Assembly (NCBI RefSeq): GCF_027482425.1
Contig: NZ_JAIXWA010000020.1
Coordinates: forward strand, 1-37,530
From: Flavobacterium sp.
GTDB lineage: Bacteria > Bacteroidota > Bacteroidia > Flavobacteriales > Flavobacteriaceae
Reading direction: 5' to 3'
DNA length: 37,530 nucleotides
This document shows, piece by piece, positions 17,831 through 25,475 of this stretch. Position 1 is the first letter of the stretch, and every line of letters starts with the position of its first letter. The position numbers and the translations under genes were made by a program. The notes beneath the pieces were generated by a model. The model saw only the letters and a list, made by a program, of their open reading frames with translations. It had not been told where the DNA came from and made no database searches.

Positions 17831-17852
17831 CCCCCTAGCCCCCAAAGGGGGG
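17831..17852. repeat. CCCCCT/AGGGGG hairpin repeat after the precursor operon
   Basis: CCCCC (17839-17843), AAA, GGGGGG (17847-17852) forms a tight hairpin, preceded by a second CCCCCT (17831-17836). Similar AGCCCCCTAGCCCCC-type hairpins are, to my recollection, widespread between genes in Bacteroidota. It lacks a long T-tract, so termination is only possible. Confidence 0.6.
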
Positions 17853-17891
17853 ATTAGTTTACAGTCGCAATCGCAGTGTACAGGGATGGAA

Positions 17892-17933
17892 AAGTTGTGA
17901 GTTGTAAGTCGTAAGTCGAAAGTCGAAAGTCGT
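17892..17933. repeat. Tandem heptamer array, unit RAGTYGW
   Basis: Six head-to-tail 7-bp units: AAGTTGT, GAGTTGT, AAGTCGT, AAGTCGA, AAGTCGA, AAGTCGT. Same period as, but different sequence from, the arrays at 3824, 31101 and 31168. Confidence 0.85.
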
Positions 17934-17945
17934 TTCGTAGAACGC

Positions 17946-18000
17946 TCATTTATAATTTAAATTCATCATTTAAATAGCCAAAGAGGTCTTTTTTCTTGCT
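17946..18000. repeat. Diverged direct repeat, copy 1
   Basis: Shares with copy 2 the ordered blocks TCATTTATAAT, a TTTAA stretch, ATTCA-CATTT, then AGGTCTTTT and CTT-GCT. The copies differ by small indels. They flank the CACGAAG and CGCAAAG remnants. Confidence 0.55.
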
Positions 18001-18313
18001 TCTTTTTTTGCCACGAAGTCACGAAGATGCAAAGGTTTGAGTTCACAAAGTTTGCGGCCTGAGGCTGGCTTTATTTTTTTTCCTTTTATCGGCTTCGTGA
18101 ACAACCTAAATCTCTTAATGGTTATTTTTTTGGGCAAAAGGTTACACAATGTTCGCACTAAGTGTTTCCTGCTACTTTATTCTTTTCTCGTTCTTTTTTT
18201 TAACCGCAAAGGTCTCAACGTTACGCTAAGTTCGTGGTGTGTATAAGGGCACAAAGGCGCTGGGCTTTTTTTAAGTTGCACGTTGTGCGTAAATGAGGAT
18301 GTATTAGAAAGTT

Positions 18314-18371
18314 CATTTATAATATATAATTTAATATTCAACATTTCTTGAAAGGTCTTTTCGCTTTGCTC
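18314..18371. repeat. Diverged direct repeat, copy 2
   Basis: Same block order as copy 1 (TCATTTATAAT ... ATTCAACATTT ... AAAGGTCTTTT ... GCT), in the same orientation, 368 bp downstream measured start to start. Confidence 0.55.
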
Positions 18372-18505
18372 TATGTCCAAAATAAGGTAGCTTTTCTTTA
18401 TCCTTTTGTGTGTTTGTAATCTCAATTACTGGAGGATTGGTTCGTATTGGTACTCGTTTTTTAGCTTATGTAAGGGTTGATTTTTAACATTTCTTTGGCA
18501 ATAGC

Positions 18506-18536
18506 TTGTGCGTTTATAACAAAACAAGTACTTTTG
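18506..18536 (+). promoter_or_regulatory. Promoter of the serotype-like gene block
   Basis: TTG at 18506-18508 and TACTTTTG at 18529-18536 are 20 bp apart, within the Bacteroidota range. The first ATG is at 18669, leaving an untranslated leader of roughly 125 bases that is T-rich and shows no obvious structure. Confidence 0.55.
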
Positions 18537-18668
18537 TTATTCGCGTTGAAAGATGTTTAATTTTGGCGTACTATAATTTTTTCTTCGTGTTTTTTGATTG
18601 CTTGGTAGCCCCTGTTTTTTTTGTCTAAGCATTTCAATTATATTGAATTCAATTTTTTAATTCGATTT

Positions 18669-19037
18669 ATGGGTTCTTATTGGTATATTGCAGGTACTCT
18701 TTTTTTTACTGTTTATGGGCAAGTTATCTTAAAATGGCGCTTACAGTCCCAAGCCCTTGAATTACCTCAGTCATTCCATGAGAAGTTTCTTTTTCTGATC
18801 CGTTTGTTATTCGATCCCTTTATTTTTTCAGGTTTTTTCTCGGCTTTTATCGCCTCTCTTTTTTGGATGGCTGCAATGACTAAATTTGAAATTACGAAAG
18901 CTTACCCCTTTATGAGTTTGGCTCCTGCGTTAGTTTTTATTATGGGAGTTTTATTTTTGGGAGAATCCTTTTCTATAGGTAAAGTTGTAGGGTTGATTTT
19001 AATTATGATTGGTATTTTTGTTACTGTAAAATTTTGA
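18669..19037 (+). CDS. Small multidrug-resistance/EamA-type flippase-like protein (ArnE/F-like)
   Basis: A 122-residue protein with four membrane segments (about 5-22, 45-66, 79-98, 101-120). It has SMR/EamA features such as FEITKAYPFMSLAPALVFIMGVLFLGESF and a final VVGLILIMIGIFVTV. Related small proteins (ArnE/ArnF) flip undecaprenyl-phosphate sugars across the inner membrane. A TTG at 18621 would add 16 residues, but the ATG at 18669 gives a normal family N-terminus. The next gene, 2 bp away, is a GtrB/ArnC-like polyprenyl-phosphate glycosyltransferase, so a lipid-linked sugar flippase is the best guess. It probably works as a dimer. A drug exporter is the less likely alternative. Confidence 0.75.
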   Translation: MGSYWYIAGTLFFTVYGQVILKWRLQSQALELPQSFHEKFLFLIRLLFDPFIFSGFFSAFIASLFWMAAMTKFEITKAYPFMSLAPALVFIMGVLFLGESFSIGKVVGLILIMIGIFVTVKF

Positions 19038-19039
19038 TT

Positions 19040-19975
19040 ATGAACAACAACAATCCTCAAATTTCTATAGTTAGCCCTGTTTATAAGGCTGAAAAAATTC
19101 TCGAAAAGTTAGTAGAGGAAATCCAGAAAGTGATGGCTCAGATGAATTTAACTTACGAGATTATATTAGTTGATGACAGAAGTCCAGATAATTCCTGGGA
19201 GGTAATGATGAAACTTTCCGCTCAATTTTCAGAAGTTAGAAGTATTCGATTGAGTCGCAACTTTGGGCAGCATCCAGCAATTATGGCAGGACTTTCGTTG
19301 GTTAAAGGGGAGTGGGTTGTCGTTATGGATTGTGATTTACAAGACCAACCAATGGAAATCAAAAATCTATATGCAAAGGCAATGGAGGGTTATGATATTG
19401 TTTTGGCGAGAAGAGAAATTAGACAGGATAATTTTTTTAAAAGATTATCTTCAAAGTGTTTTTACACAGTATTCAACTATCTTTCGGGTATTGAGGTAAA
19501 TAATGAAGTTGCAAATTTTGGGATTTACAAACATAAAGTCATAAAATCGGCTGAAAAAATTAATGACTATATTAAATTTTTCCCTTTGTTTATTAATTGG
19601 GTAGGTTTTAAATCAACTTCAATTGTTGTTTTACATAGTGAAAGGGATCATGGTAAATCTTCATATAGTTTTTTTAAGTTACTATCTTTAGCTTTCAATA
19701 CTATTATTTCATTTTCTGACAAGCCGTTGAAAATTTTTACAATTTTAGGGCTGTCTATTTCTTCAATTTCTTTTCTATTTGGATGTTATTATTTTATAAA
19801 GGCCATGACGGGACAAATTAGTGCTCCTGGATTTAGTTCTTTAATTATTTCTATTTGGTTATTATCGGGAATAATCATATCAGCAATCGGAATTGTAGGA
19901 ATCTATTTAGGGAAAACTTTCAATCAGGTAAAAAATAGGCCAATTTACATTATAGATGAAAAAATTGAAAATTAA
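19040..19975 (+). CDS. GtrB/ArnC-like polyprenyl-phosphate glycosyltransferase (GT2)
   Basis: A 311-residue protein: a cytoplasmic GT2 domain followed by two C-terminal membrane helices (about 233-256 and 267-291). Key motifs are VSPVYKAEKILEKLV (11-25), VDDRSPDNSW (44-53), LSRNFGQHPAIMAGL (71-85) and the metal-site MDCDLQDQP (96-104), as in DPM1, ArnC and GtrB. Such enzymes move a sugar from a nucleotide donor to undecaprenyl phosphate. The ATG at 19040 is preferred over a TTG at 19034 inside the upstream stop region. The base composition is strongly AT-rich. It overlaps the acetyltransferase gene by 20 bp, suggesting translational coupling. Confidence 0.88.
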   Translation: MNNNNPQISIVSPVYKAEKILEKLVEEIQKVMAQMNLTYEIILVDDRSPDNSWEVMMKLSAQFSEVRSIRLSRNFGQHPAIMAGLSLVKGEWVVVMDCDLQDQPMEIKNLYAKAMEGYDIVLARREIRQDNFFKRLSSKCFYTVFNYLSGIEVNNEVANFGIYKHKVIKSAEKINDYIKFFPLFINWVGFKSTSIVVLHSERDHGKSSYSFFKLLSLAFNTIISFSDKPLKIFTILGLSISSISFLFGCYYFIKAMTGQISAPGFSSLIISIWLLSGIIISAIGIVGIYLGKTFNQVKNRPIYIIDEKIEN

Positions 19976-20651
19976 AAGGTTAGATTGGGATAGTGCTTTT
20001 TTTGGTTTTGAAGTTGGGGAAGGAGAACTTAGTACTGATTATTCTGAGGCCTCAAAATTTGATTTGTTGGTAATCAAACAGAAAAAGGAAGAAGACATTT
20101 TTCTATTTGAATTTGAAAAAAAGTTTCAAGAAACAAAAATTATTTATGACAAGAAATTAACTTCTATTGAATTAGACCCTTTTTATGATTCAATCAAAGA
20201 TTTTGATGAAGAAGTTATTAATAAATCGGAATTGTATTCTTTAGCTTTTGAAAGTGGTCGATACAGTCGATTTAAGTTAGACCCCAAAATACCCAATGAG
20301 AAGTTTGAGCTGTTGTATTCAAAATGGGTTGATAATAGTGTAGATAAAAAAATTGCAGATAAACTATTTTACATAAGAAACTCTCAAGAAGTTATTGGAT
20401 TTGTAACTTTAAAAAATAATGATTTTTTTTCTACAATAGGGTTAATTGCTGTGTCAAAAAACTATCAAGGTAAAGGATTGGGGAAAAGACTTTTGTTGAA
20501 AGCTGAGAACTATTGCATTACCCAAAATATATTTAATCTAAAAATTCCAACGCAAAAAGAAAATATTTTAGCGTGTCACTTTTATGAAAAAATGGGATAT
20601 GCAGTTAATGATGAGGTTATCATTAAGCACTATTGGAAAAAGAATTTGTAA
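19956..20651 (+). CDS. GNAT acetyltransferase, WecD/RffC-like (TDP-Fuc4N acetylation)
   Basis: A 231-residue two-part protein. The N-terminus carries LDWDSAFFGF (9-18), the hallmark of the RffC/WecD group, and SRFKLDPKIP (104-113). The C-terminal half is a GNAT domain with acetyl-CoA loop QGKGLG (171-176) and NILACHFYEKMGY (203-215). WecD acetylates the 4-amino group of dTDP-4-amino-4,6-dideoxy-D-galactose, and the aminotransferase that makes this substrate is encoded next. The gene is very AT-rich: 60 bases at 20101-20160 contain 10 G/C by hand count. A relative acting on another amino sugar is possible. Confidence 0.78.
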   Translation: MKKLKIKRLDWDSAFFGFEVGEGELSTDYSEASKFDLLVIKQKKEEDIFLFEFEKKFQETKIIYDKKLTSIELDPFYDSIKDFDEEVINKSELYSLAFESGRYSRFKLDPKIPNEKFELLYSKWVDNSVDKKIADKLFYIRNSQEVIGFVTLKNNDFFSTIGLIAVSKNYQGKGLGKRLLLKAENYCITQNIFNLKIPTQKENILACHFYEKMGYAVNDEVIIKHYWKKNL

Positions 20652-20753
20652 GTTTACAAATTGTAATTATTAAAATGAAATATAGGCTTATTGTATATTT
20701 CTTTTTTCAAAACGTTAATTTTTTATTGAATTTGAAAATCATTAATTTTAATT

Positions 20754-21878
20754 ATGATTCCATTTAACAAACCTTTTTTAACCGGAAAAGAAACGCAGTA
20801 TATACAAGAGGCTGTTCAGTCAGGGAAGTTATCGGGAAACGGTATATTTACACAAAAATGCCAAGCTTTTTTTGAGCAAGAATACGGGTTCAAAAAAGCT
20901 TTATTGACAACTTCTTGTACCGATGCTTTGGAAATGTGTGCGCTCTTGGCTGATATTCAACCTGGGGATGAAGTTATTGTACCTAGTTTTACCTTTGTTT
21001 CAACGGCTATTGCTTTCGTTAGGCAAGGTGCGACTATCGTTTTTGCCGATTCGTATTCGGACAATCCCAACATGGATGCGTCCCAATTGGAAGCTTTAAT
21101 TACCCCCAAAACAAAAGCAATCGTCCCTGTTCATTATGCGGGAGTGGCCTGTGATATGGACGTGATCATGGATTTAGCGAATCGTTATAATCTACTTGTT
21201 ATTGAGGATGCGGCGCAAGCTATCGATAGTTTTTACACGGGAAAAGAGGGTGTAAAGCGCGCTTTGGGAAGTATAGGACATTTGGCTGCTTTTTCCTTTC
21301 ATGAAACCAAAAATATTATTTCGGGAGAGGGAGGAATGCTCACGATTAACGACGAGCGTTTTATCCATCGCGCAGAGATTATTTGGGAAAAAGGAACGAA
21401 TCGCGCTGAGTTTTTTCGAGGCGAAGTCAACAAATACGGATGGGTAGATACGGGTTCGTCTTTTTTGCCCTCTGAGGTTATTGCCGCTTTTTTGTGGGCA
21501 CAAATAGAAAATTTGGCATTGATTCAGCAGAAACGAAATACGTTGTGGAATGCGTATTATCAAGGCTTACAATCTGTTCCTTCGGTAACACTTCCTCAAT
21601 TGCCCGAATATGCCACCAACAATGGTCATATGTTTTATATTGTGTTGCCTTCTTTGTCGGCTCGGACGCAACTGATACGTTATCTACAAGAAGCGGGTTA
21701 TCACGCTGTTTTTCATTATATCTCGCTGCATTCCAGTCCTTATTACCAGTCCAAACACGACGGGCGCAATTTGATTCATTCCGATAAATTTACGAATTGT
21801 TTGCTGCGTTTGCCTATGTTTTACGAATTGAGAATAGAAAATGTCAAATCAATAGCCAAATGTATCAATGAGTTTTAA
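20754..21878 (+). CDS. wecE: dTDP-4-amino-4,6-dideoxygalactose transaminase (WecE/RffA)
   Basis: A 374-residue PLP-dependent DegT/DnrJ/EryC1 aminotransferase of the length expected for WecE (about 376). The N-terminal MIPFNKPFLTGKE, TTSCTDALEMCALL (52-65), PSFTFVSTAIAF, EDAAQAIDSFY with PLP-contact Asp152, and catalytic Lys186 in SFHETKNIISGEGG closely follow the RffA pattern. It aminates dTDP-4-keto-6-deoxyglucose, the RmlB product, at C4. Its base composition is more GC-rich than both neighbours (30 of 60 G/C at 21121-21180), which hints at a separate origin. It is preceded by 102 AT-rich bases without a clear promoter and overlaps the next gene by 11 bp. Confidence 0.87.
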   Translation: MIPFNKPFLTGKETQYIQEAVQSGKLSGNGIFTQKCQAFFEQEYGFKKALLTTSCTDALEMCALLADIQPGDEVIVPSFTFVSTAIAFVRQGATIVFADSYSDNPNMDASQLEALITPKTKAIVPVHYAGVACDMDVIMDLANRYNLLVIEDAAQAIDSFYTGKEGVKRALGSIGHLAAFSFHETKNIISGEGGMLTINDERFIHRAEIIWEKGTNRAEFFRGEVNKYGWVDTGSSFLPSEVIAAFLWAQIENLALIQQKRNTLWNAYYQGLQSVPSVTLPQLPEYATNNGHMFYIVLPSLSARTQLIRYLQEAGYHAVFHYISLHSSPYYQSKHDGRNLIHSDKFTNCLLRLPMFYELRIENVKSIAKCINEF

Positions 21879-23253
21879 CCTGAAAAAATTTGTAAATATT
21901 TTTACTATTGGAGTATTTGTACTTATTACTGTACTTATAGTGTACTTTGTTTCGTTTCCGATTGTAAGCGCAGATTCAGGATACTATTTATCTATTGCTC
22001 GTGAATTTTACCAAGGAAAAACGTATTTTGTTGATATTGGTACTATATACAATCCTTTAGCAATTATCACTATAGGTTTCCCTTTTTTATTCGATTCTGA
22101 ACCCAATATACGCTATCATATTCTTATCAACATAGGAATTATATTAGTTTGTGGTTACTTTTTTTTCAGGTTAAGTTCTTTTTTTCTCAACAATAAAGCA
22201 TGGAAACTTTTGCTAACGGGCTTTTTTATTCTTTTGCTTTTATATCATGATGGACGCTATGTAATTTTGGAGCCACTCTCGGTTGTTTTTCAATTGGTCG
22301 CTTTGCTTTTGTATCTTAATTACGTAAAAAGTAATACAATTTGGTCTTTATTTTGGATGGGTATGAGTATAAGTTTATCTTTCCTTGCAAAGCAATATGG
22401 CTTATTTATTTTATTACCCATTGGCCTTTCCATTTTGAATAGCAAAAGGAATGTAGTTCTTCAAATTGCAATTACAGCTTTGGGTTTTCTTGTGCCAATA
22501 ATTATTTTCTACCTTTTCATATACAATCAATTTCTGGGAATAAATACGTTTATTCAATGTTTGATTGGAAAAGGATTTCAAGTTGACCAAGGAAATGGTA
22601 CAGGTTTGGAATTGGATTGGCAGGCAAGAAGTATGTTTCTTATCATTTTCTTAGTGACCAATTTGTATGCAGTATTAATCCCATTTTATGCCAATCGAGT
22701 GAGGCATAGCCCTTATTTTATTTTAATCACAACAACCGTGTTGGTCTCTTTTTCGGTCTTCTATTTTGCTGTTTATCAACATTATTTTATTTATGTAATT
22801 CCCTATTTAATGTTATTTTTTGCCTTAATTATTAATCATACCCCTTCCAGTTTTTTTCATTGGAAATCCTTTGTTTTAATTGGGCTTTCCATAGGCTTAA
22901 TTATGTTCAGTTGTGCTTCTTCAATCAAAAGTAAACGAGAATTTTATAAAGCACAATTGCGTTTCACTCAGCAGTTGAATCAGATTGTTCCCCGTAATGC
23001 CAAAGTCTATTTATCGGGAATTATGCCTTCTTATTACTACAGTTGCCAATTCAATTCTATCGATTCTAAAATGGTAAGTTATGCTTTTTCGGGCTATTTG
23101 TTTACTTCAACCATTGTAAAATATTTGGATAAAGGCGAATATTTAGTAGTTTCTGAAGACAGTTACAAAGCGTACCAAAAAGTTATAACTGATTTAAAAG
23201 TCAGTCAACATCAAATTGATAAAGAAACCATCTATATCATTCAAAAAGAATAA
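21868..23253 (+). CDS. GT-C-fold membrane glycosyltransferase (PMT/ArnT-like)
   Basis: A 461-residue protein with about ten membrane helices. After the first helix it has SADSGYYLSIAREFYQGKTY, a periplasmic loop that fits the acidic donor-site loop of GT-C/PMT-type transferases, then YNPLAIITIGFPF. The C-terminal 80-100 residues are soluble. Such enzymes use polyprenyl-phosphate sugars as donors on the periplasmic side of the inner membrane. Placed after a putative flippase, GtrB-like enzyme and TDP-Fuc4NAc genes, it is the natural candidate to transfer that sugar to a glycan. A Wzy role is possible but less likely, since an EpsG-like protein lies at 36145. The family call rests on topology and the loop motif only. 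Confidence 0.65.
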   Translation: MSFNLKKFVNIFTIGVFVLITVLIVYFVSFPIVSADSGYYLSIAREFYQGKTYFVDIGTIYNPLAIITIGFPFLFDSEPNIRYHILINIGIILVCGYFFFRLSSFFLNNKAWKLLLTGFFILLLLYHDGRYVILEPLSVVFQLVALLLYLNYVKSNTIWSLFWMGMSISLSFLAKQYGLFILLPIGLSILNSKRNVVLQIAITALGFLVPIIIFYLFIYNQFLGINTFIQCLIGKGFQVDQGNGTGLELDWQARSMFLIIFLVTNLYAVLIPFYANRVRHSPYFILITTTVLVSFSVFYFAVYQHYFIYVIPYLMLFFALIINHTPSSFFHWKSFVLIGLSIGLIMFSCASSIKSKREFYKAQLRFTQQLNQIVPRNAKVYLSGIMPSYYYSCQFNSIDSKMVSYAFSGYLFTSTIVKYLDKGEYLVVSEDSYKAYQKVITDLKVSQHQIDKETIYIIQKE

Positions 23254-23266
23254 ATCAACCTTTTCT

Positions 23267-24289
23267 ATGATTGCAGTTTCTGTTATTATTCCCGTTTACA
23301 ATGCCGAAAAGCATTTGAACAAAAGTATTGAATCCTTGTTGAATCAAACGCTGGTTGATTGCGAATTCATTTTCATTAGCGACGGTTCAACGGATAATTC
23401 GGTGGAAATTATTTCAGAATACCAAAAAAAAGACGCTCGAATTCATCTGATTCATCAAGAAAATCAAGGCGTATCTGCGGCTCGAAATAAAGGAATTGCT
23501 ACTGCAAAAGGAGAGTTTATAGGTTTTTTGGATGCTGATGATTTCATCGATAGTAACTTTTTTCAAACTTTATTTGAAATAGCTCAAAAGGAAAATGTAG
23601 AAATTGTTTCTTCTCATTTTTTTAAAGAATTCAATTCAAACAGTGAGATTGTAAAAGCTAAGTTTCCATTAAATGTCCCATTGGATAACGATTTTATCAA
23701 TCAAAATATCATTCCACAGTTCATCAAAGACAGTTCGCTCAATTCGTGTTGGAATAAGTTGTTCAAAGCTTCTTTGGTAAAAGAGATTCAATTTCCAGTT
23801 GGCGTTCCTTTGGGTGAAGATGGAATTTTTAATTTGCAAGCTTTCAACAAAACCAATACTACTTTTTTTGCCGATTATTGTGGATACCATTACATCGAAG
23901 TGGAAGGTAGCGCCACGCGAAATGCTGCCCAAAAAGACTACTTTAAGCGTGCTTTAGAAGTATACGATTTTGATTATCAAAAACTAATTTCCTTTGATTT
24001 AGATAAAAGTAAAATGGAACAATGGAAATCGATTCGTTTGATGGAAAGCGTAGTTTCGTACATTTATTTGTATTTGCAACCGAGTTCTGGTTTGTCATTT
24101 TTTGAGCGAATAAAGTATGTTAAGCACATGATTTCACATCCAATTGTACAAAAAGTAATCCATCAATATTTCCACGAAATCAGTAGCGGCAAATCAAAAT
24201 ACCAACAAAATATACTTAATTGCATTCGAAACCAATCAATCTTTAAATTGATTGTAATGCACCAATACAGCCAATTCAGAAACAAATAA
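23267..24289 (+). CDS. GT2 family glycosyltransferase
   Basis: A 340-residue soluble inverting GT2. SVIIPVYNAEKHL near the N-terminus, FISDGSTDNSVEI (36-48), GVSAARNKGIATAKGEFIGF (68-87) and metal-binding DADD (89-92) are all present. The frame is open upstream to 23216, but the ATG at 23267 was chosen: it gives the family N-terminus and avoids overlap with the previous gene. It should add one sugar to the growing lipid-linked repeat unit in the cytoplasm; donor and linkage are unknown. It sits 13 bp after the GT-C gene and 3 bp before the pyruvyltransferase gene. Confidence 0.88.
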   Translation: MIAVSVIIPVYNAEKHLNKSIESLLNQTLVDCEFIFISDGSTDNSVEIISEYQKKDARIHLIHQENQGVSAARNKGIATAKGEFIGFLDADDFIDSNFFQTLFEIAQKENVEIVSSHFFKEFNSNSEIVKAKFPLNVPLDNDFINQNIIPQFIKDSSLNSCWNKLFKASLVKEIQFPVGVPLGEDGIFNLQAFNKTNTTFFADYCGYHYIEVEGSATRNAAQKDYFKRALEVYDFDYQKLISFDLDKSKMEQWKSIRLMESVVSYIYLYLQPSSGLSFFERIKYVKHMISHPIVQKVIHQYFHEISSGKSKYQQNILNCIRNQSIFKLIVMHQYSQFRNK

Positions 24290-24292
24290 CGT

Positions 24293-25456
24293 ATGAAGAT
24301 TCTAATGTTTTATCATGGTGGAAGTAAAAATCGCGGTTGTGAAGCCATTGTGCGATCTGGAATTCCGATCATTCAAAAATACATTCCCAACGCACAAATC
24401 AGCTTGGCCTCGCTCGATCCAGATTCGGATGTGATTATTCCAGGGTTGCATAAAATTCATGATGTACGTCGAACGTATATCAAAAAATATACAATGAATT
24501 GGTTGCGAAGTGCTTATTCCGTAAAAGTGTTGAAAAATGATAATTACACGCACCGTTTTGAAAACCGAAAGTTACTCGATTTGATTCCCCAGTACGATGT
24601 TTTTCTGTCCATTGGTGGTGATAATTATTGCTATGGCGAACAACCTTGGCTGTACGAACTAGATCGTTGCATCAAAAAAGCAGGAAAAAAATTAGTGCTT
24701 TGGGGAGCATCCATTGGAGCAGAAGATTTAACTGCAACCAAAATAGCCGATTTGCAGTCGCTCGATTTGTTGTTGGTGCGTGAAACCTATTCGCAAAAAG
24801 CATTGGAAGGCAAAGGAATTGCTAAAGTAAAACTGTGTGCCGATGGCGCTTTTACGATGGACAAAGAAGAATTGGCTTTACCAGAAGGTTGGCAAAACGG
24901 AAATACAATTGGCTTCAATTACAGTCCTTTGGTGTACAAACGAAATCCTGAGTCGGTTACAGCAGCCAAAAAGTTATTGCAATATATTTTAGACACAACA
25001 AATTCTACAATTTGCCTGACGCCACACGTAATGATTTCGGGCAATGACGACTACGAAACATTGTTGCATTTTTATGATGAATTCAAAAAAACAGGTCGTG
25101 TGATACTATTGCCAAATACGCTAAATGCGATTCAGTACAAAGGTTATATTTCACGAATGCGTATGTTTATTGGCGCTCGCACGCATGCTACAATTGCGGC
25201 GTATTCGTATGGAGTTCCTACAATGGTTTTGGGTTACAGTATCAAGTCGAAAGGAATTGCGTATGATATTTTTGGTGAAGAAAAACTAGTGTTGAGTATA
25301 ACCGAAATTTCGGATACAGAGAAACTAATTTCAAAATTTGAAGAGATGAAAAACGAGGAATTGGTATTGCAATCCACCTTAAAAACCAAAATTCCTCAAA
25401 TCAAAGAAATGTCATACAAAGCAGGAGCATATTTAGCCGAATTGGTTAAAAAATAA
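24293..25456 (+). CDS. Polysaccharide pyruvyltransferase family protein
   Basis: A 387-residue protein of the CsaB/EpsI-like pyruvyltransferase family. N-terminal MFYHGGSKNRGCEAIVR, LSIGGDNYCYGEQPWL (about 105-120), LVLWGASIGAEDL and the late IGARTHATIAAYSYGVPTMV followed by SKGIAYDIFG match the family. Members transfer a pyruvate ketal from phosphoenolpyruvate to sugars, adding negative charge; some family members act as glycosyltransferases instead, so the reaction is not certain. It is located within the glycosyltransferase run, 3 bp after the GT2 gene and 19 bp before a GT4 gene. Confidence 0.82.
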   Translation: MKILMFYHGGSKNRGCEAIVRSGIPIIQKYIPNAQISLASLDPDSDVIIPGLHKIHDVRRTYIKKYTMNWLRSAYSVKVLKNDNYTHRFENRKLLDLIPQYDVFLSIGGDNYCYGEQPWLYELDRCIKKAGKKLVLWGASIGAEDLTATKIADLQSLDLLLVRETYSQKALEGKGIAKVKLCADGAFTMDKEELALPEGWQNGNTIGFNYSPLVYKRNPESVTAAKKLLQYILDTTNSTICLTPHVMISGNDDYETLLHFYDEFKKTGRVILLPNTLNAIQYKGYISRMRMFIGARTHATIAAYSYGVPTMVLGYSIKSKGIAYDIFGEEKLVLSITEISDTEKLISKFEEMKNEELVLQSTLKTKIPQIKEMSYKAGAYLAELVKK

Positions 25457-25475
25457 CGGTTTTGATACAACAAAA

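Larger units (their letters stand above)
17827..18668. other. 842-bp non-coding gap with repeat remnants
   Basis: No convincing gene is present; short open frames on both strands have no recognisable domains and are full of homopolymer-derived residues. The gap holds the hairpin at 17831-17852, the heptamer array at 17892-17933, two copies of a diverged direct repeat (17946-18000, 18314-18371), CACGAAGTCACGAAG at 18012-18026, and a remnant AACCGCAAAGG...ACGCTAAGTTCG at about 18202-18234 with GCACAAAGGCGC nearby. CACGAAG- and CGCAAAG-type strings recur, as I recall, in Bacteroidota intergenic repeats. A promoter for the next gene block is at 18506-18536. The gap separates the precursor genes from the serotype-like block. 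Confidence 0.7.

Noticed and set aside
17831..17852. Strong rho-independent terminator after the UDP-glucuronate epimerase gene
   Set aside because: The hairpin is good but no T-run follows directly, so it is kept only as a repeat with possible termination activity.
17946..18371. Insertion sequence bounded by the two direct repeats
   Set aside because: No transposase remnant or terminal inverted repeat was found between them; the repeats are diverged and too long for a target-site duplication.
17970..18425. Short open frames on both strands in the large intergenic gap (e.g. minus 17970-18158 and 18177-18425, plus 18037-18246)
   Set aside because: They lie across repeat remnants and homopolymer runs, have no recognisable domain or promoter, and overlap each other on opposite strands.
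20652..20753. Promoter in the 102-bp gap before the WecE-like gene
   Set aside because: TATATTTC and TGAATTTG each differ from TAnnTTTG by one base and lack a convincing TTG partner; not enough to call in such AT-rich DNA.
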